Source of the DNA: an uncultured bacterium
GTDB taxonomy: Bacteria; Bacillota; Clostridia; Lachnospirales; Lachnospiraceae
Assembly: GCA_905215405.1 (NCBI GenBank)
Contig: CAJMQE010000135.1
Coordinates: 1 to 6,794 of the forward strand
Direction of reading: 5' to 3'
DNA: 6,794 nucleotides
In this document: positions 5,160-6,794 of the stretch, in pieces
How positions within the stretch are numbered: the first letter of the stretch is position 1
Layout of the letters: every line of letters begins with the position of its first letter
The notes under the pieces: model-generated
The model's database searches: none
Seen by the model: the letters and a program-made list of their open reading frames with translations, nothing else
What the model was told of the DNA's origin: nothing
Position numbers and translations under genes: made by a program

Positions 5160-6353
5160 TTACTTTTTCAATCCTAATTCTTCTGCAACCTTTGCAAATT
5201 TAGGGAGAGAATTGACGATTGTCTCATGAGAAACGCAATATGCAATTCTGACATATCCAGGACATGCAAATGCACTGCCAGGAACAAGCAGGATATTATA
5301 TTTTTTTGCTACATTGCAAAGTTCCATCTCATCCTCTTTTGGCGATTTCACAAACAGGTAAAATGCGCCCTGTGGCTTAATACAGTCAAATCCCAATTCT
5401 TTTAAACCGTTGTATAATGTCTCTCTGTTCCTGTTGTAAAAATCAACATCACATTTTGCATCCACGCACTTTGCAACAACACGCTGTAACAATGATGGTG
5501 CATTAACAAATCCAAGTACACGAGTGGCAACACTTGCAGCTGATTTTACATCCTCACTGTCCGCACATGCGTCCGGAATGACTAGATAGCCAATTCTTTC
5601 ACCTGGAAGAGACAACGATTTACTGTAAGAATATCCTACGATGGTATTGTCATAGTATTTTGTCAAATAAGGCACTTCGACGCCATCATAAGCCAGTTCT
5701 CTGTACGGTTCATCTGCGATCAGATAAATATCTGTACCAAATTCTTTCTGTTTCTGATTCAGGATTTCAGCCATCTTTTTGATGGTAGCTTCCGAATATA
5801 CAACCCCGGTTGGATTATTTGGTGTATTTACGATCACGGCCTTTGTTCTCTTTGTAATCTTAGTATCAAATTCCGTCAGATTTGGCTGGAAATCAACCGT
5901 ATTGGGAGATACAACGACCAACTTTCCCTGATAATTAGACACATAACCATTGTACTCTCCAAAAAATGGAGCAAATGTCAGGACTTCATCACCAGGATTT
6001 AAAAGTGCCTTCAAAATTACATTCAAGCCACCTGCCGCACCAACTGTCATAACAATATTTGTGGCATTAAATGCAGTTGCAAACTTCTGATTGAGTGACT
6101 TTGCAATTGTCTCTCTAACATCTTCATATCCTGAATTACTCATATAACCGTGTACATATGTAGAATTCTCCTGTGTTACAATATCCCGAATTGCCTGATT
6201 TACAGCATCCGGTGCCGGAACATTCGGATTACCAAGACTAAAATCATAAACATTCTCCGCCCCATAAATCTTAGCCAGTCTGTTGCCTTCCTCAAACATA
6301 GCTCTAATCACTGAACTATTCTTAACCAAATGGACCATACTCTCTGCTATCAT
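5160..6353 (-). CDS. Aspartate-type aminotransferase (class I, PLP-dependent)
   Basis: This encodes a 397-residue cytosolic fold-type I aminotransferase, most likely moving the amino group between aspartate (or a related amino acid) and 2-oxoglutarate. Visible motifs are YDFSLGNPNVPAP (36-48), the cofactor-phosphate turn VGAAGGLN (104-111), NTPNNPTG (176-183), ADEPYREL (213-220) with Asp214 and Tyr217, YSYSKSLSLPGERIGY (241-256) with PLP Lys245 and Arg253, and YVRIAY (367-372) with Arg369 for the substrate carboxylate. The protein resembles clostridial proteins annotated as PLP-dependent or aspartate aminotransferase. The exact amino acid cannot be read from the sequence. An in-frame extension to 6458 exists, but the start at 6353 has GGAGG (6361-6365) 7 bases upstream and matches the family N-terminus, so I use it. 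It is the first gene of a probable unit with hisC. Confidence 0.87.
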   Translation of the reverse strand: MIAESMVHLVKNSSVIRAMFEEGNRLAKIYGAENVYDFSLGNPNVPAPDAVNQAIRDIVTQENSTYVHGYMSNSGYEDVRETIAKSLNQKFATAFNATNIVMTVGAAGGLNVILKALLNPGDEVLTFAPFFGEYNGYVSNYQGKLVVVSPNTVDFQPNLTEFDTKITKRTKAVIVNTPNNPTGVVYSEATIKKMAEILNQKQKEFGTDIYLIADEPYRELAYDGVEVPYLTKYYDNTIVGYSYSKSLSLPGERIGYLVIPDACADSEDVKSAASVATRVLGFVNAPSLLQRVVAKCVDAKCDVDFYNRNRETLYNGLKELGFDCIKPQGAFYLFVKSPKEDEMELCNVAKKYNILLVPGSAFACPGYVRIAYCVSHETIVNSLPKFAKVAEELGLKK

Positions 6354-6360
6354 ATCAAAA

Positions 6361-6365
6361 CCTCC
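6361..6365 (-). promoter_or_regulatory. Ribosome binding site deciding the aminotransferase start
   Basis: The minus strand reads GGAGG with a 7-base gap to the ATG at 6353. The longer in-frame ATG at 6458 has no such site, and the 35 extra residues look like translated leader. Confidence 0.8.
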
Positions 6366-6398
6366 ACATTCCAGTCTAAAACTATAAGTAAAAAAAGC

Positions 6399-6461
6399 CT
6401 GAATCCGTACCAAATTATGAACTTCCGCATAACATACTGCTGAATAAATATGCACCAAATT
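6399..6461 (-). repeat. Imperfect direct repeat in the aminotransferase leader
   Basis: CTGAATCCGTACCAAATT (6399-6416) and a 22-base copy with the same ends, CTGAAT and CACCAAATT (6440-6461), lie 41 bases apart in the predicted leader. Only the ends are conserved. No T-box, riboswitch consensus or terminator is apparent to me in this leader. Confidence 0.25.
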
Positions 6462-6488
6462 CTCATACTATTCAAAACTATTTCTAAT

Positions 6489-6517
6489 ATAATATCTCAA
6501 TTGCCTGAAAATTACAA
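6489..6517 (-). promoter_or_regulatory. Probable promoter of the aminotransferase-hisC unit
   Basis: On the minus strand TTGTAA (6512-6517) and TATTAT (6489-6494) are separated by 17 bases. The -10 matches at 5 of 6 positions and the -35 at 4 of 6. The predicted start near 6482 gives a leader of about 130 bases. A small dyad, TTAGC-AC-GCTAA (6584-6595), lies about 70 bases upstream. Confidence 0.5.
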
Positions 6518-6641
6518 CTACTTATGCACTAAAAACTTGATATCTGCAATTTTTGTACACATTTACTATACTGTTGTACTTTGTTAGCACGCTAATTTTC
6601 CACACTATACACATTTCATAAACATACACACTAAAAATCTT

Positions 6642-6676
6642 GTCACCCCCGCACACTTTCCTATCGCCCATGTGCA
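6642..6676. repeat. GC-rich repeat, copy 1
   Basis: This 35-base unit begins GTCACCCCCGCA and ends TCGCCCATGTGCA. It matches copy 2 at 31 of 35 positions by eye; the four differences cluster in the middle. The bases just left of it are strongly AT-rich (CACTAAAAATCTT), so the element boundary appears to be at about 6641. Confidence 0.8.
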
Positions 6677-6725
6677 TCTCCACCTGGTCTCCCTCTCTTC
6701 TCCTTTCGCTCCCCAGCCCCAGTCA

Positions 6726-6755
6726 GGTCAGCTTCTGCTTCGCAGGAGCCTGGCC
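6726..6755 (+). repeat. Strong hairpin inside the GC-rich repeat element
   Basis: GGTCAGCTTCTGC (6726-6738), loop TTC (6739-6741) and GCAGGAGC-C-TGGCC (6742-6755) form a 13-bp stem with a single bulged C at 6750. Two positions (6728-6753 and 6734-6746) are G-U wobbles in plus-strand RNA. Both become A-C mismatches in minus-strand RNA. The structure therefore favours a plus-strand transcript, opposite to all genes here. No T tract follows, so it is not a standard terminator. Confidence 0.6.
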
Positions 6756-6758
6756 CAC

Positions 6759-6794
6759 GTCACCCCCGCACCACTCCCTATCGCCCATGTGCAC
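6759..6794. repeat. GC-rich repeat, copy 2 (reaches the window end)
   Basis: This second copy starts exactly 117 bases after copy 1 and extends to the last base. The stretch between the copies contains a 20-base pure pyrimidine run (6688-6707) and the hairpin. Further copies may lie beyond the window. Confidence 0.8.

Noticed and set aside
6354..6458. N-terminal extension of the aminotransferase by 35 codons
   Set aside because: The strong GGAGG site directs the start at 6353, and the extra residues do not resemble the family N-terminus.
6354..6482. T-box or other amino-acid riboswitch in the aminotransferase leader
   Set aside because: I found no T-box core (AGGGTGGNACCGCG-like) and no terminator hairpin in this leader.
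6642..6794. CRISPR array
   Set aside because: The 117-base period and 82-base interval are far too long for CRISPR, and only two copies are visible.

Overview
The window is an AT-rich stretch with seven complete protein genes, all on the minus strand, so the genes read from right to left. The gene families (a clostridial-type Cys-rich GGDEF protein, a YitT protein, a short DtxR-family regulator, a clostridial-type aspartate aminotransferase), strong GGAGG ribosome binding sites and sigma-A-like promoters point to a low-GC Firmicute of the class Clostridia. Lachnospiraceae is my best guess. It comes from family resemblance recalled from memory, not from a search.

Layout from right to left, in order of transcription. 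Positions 6642-6794 hold a GC-rich repeat element (about 63% GC by hand count) with two copies of a 35-base repeat 117 bases apart and a strong hairpin between them; it runs off the window edge. Next comes a likely two-gene unit: an aspartate-type aminotransferase (5160-6353) and hisC (4032-5087), with a promoter near 6489-6517 and an intrinsic terminator at 3892-3935. A second unit starts from a near-consensus promoter at 3809-3837, has a palindrome over the predicted transcript start, and encodes a small FMN-barrel (PNPOx-like) protein, a DtxR-family metal regulator and a diguanylate cyclase. It ends at a strong terminator at 1703-1742.

The left part holds a small thioredoxin-like gene (1154-1465) and a yitT-family membrane protein gene (91-963) with its own promoter at 1086-1114. 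The yitT terminator (50-85) is followed one base later by minus-strand sequence that looks like the 5' end of a group II intron (GTGCG start, 5' hairpin, GGTGAAAGTCC). Insertion right behind a terminator hairpin is the known habit of group IIC introns. The rest of that intron lies outside the window.

The genes do not form one obvious pathway. The two aminotransferases share glutamate/2-oxoglutarate chemistry. The PNPOx-like protein and the DtxR-like regulator look like a small autoregulated metal or redox unit. The regulator keeps a DtxR-type (iron-like) primary metal site but lacks most of the ancillary site. The most notable signals are the two edge elements: the intron-like 5' end on the left and the GC-rich repeat with its strand-biased hairpin on the right.
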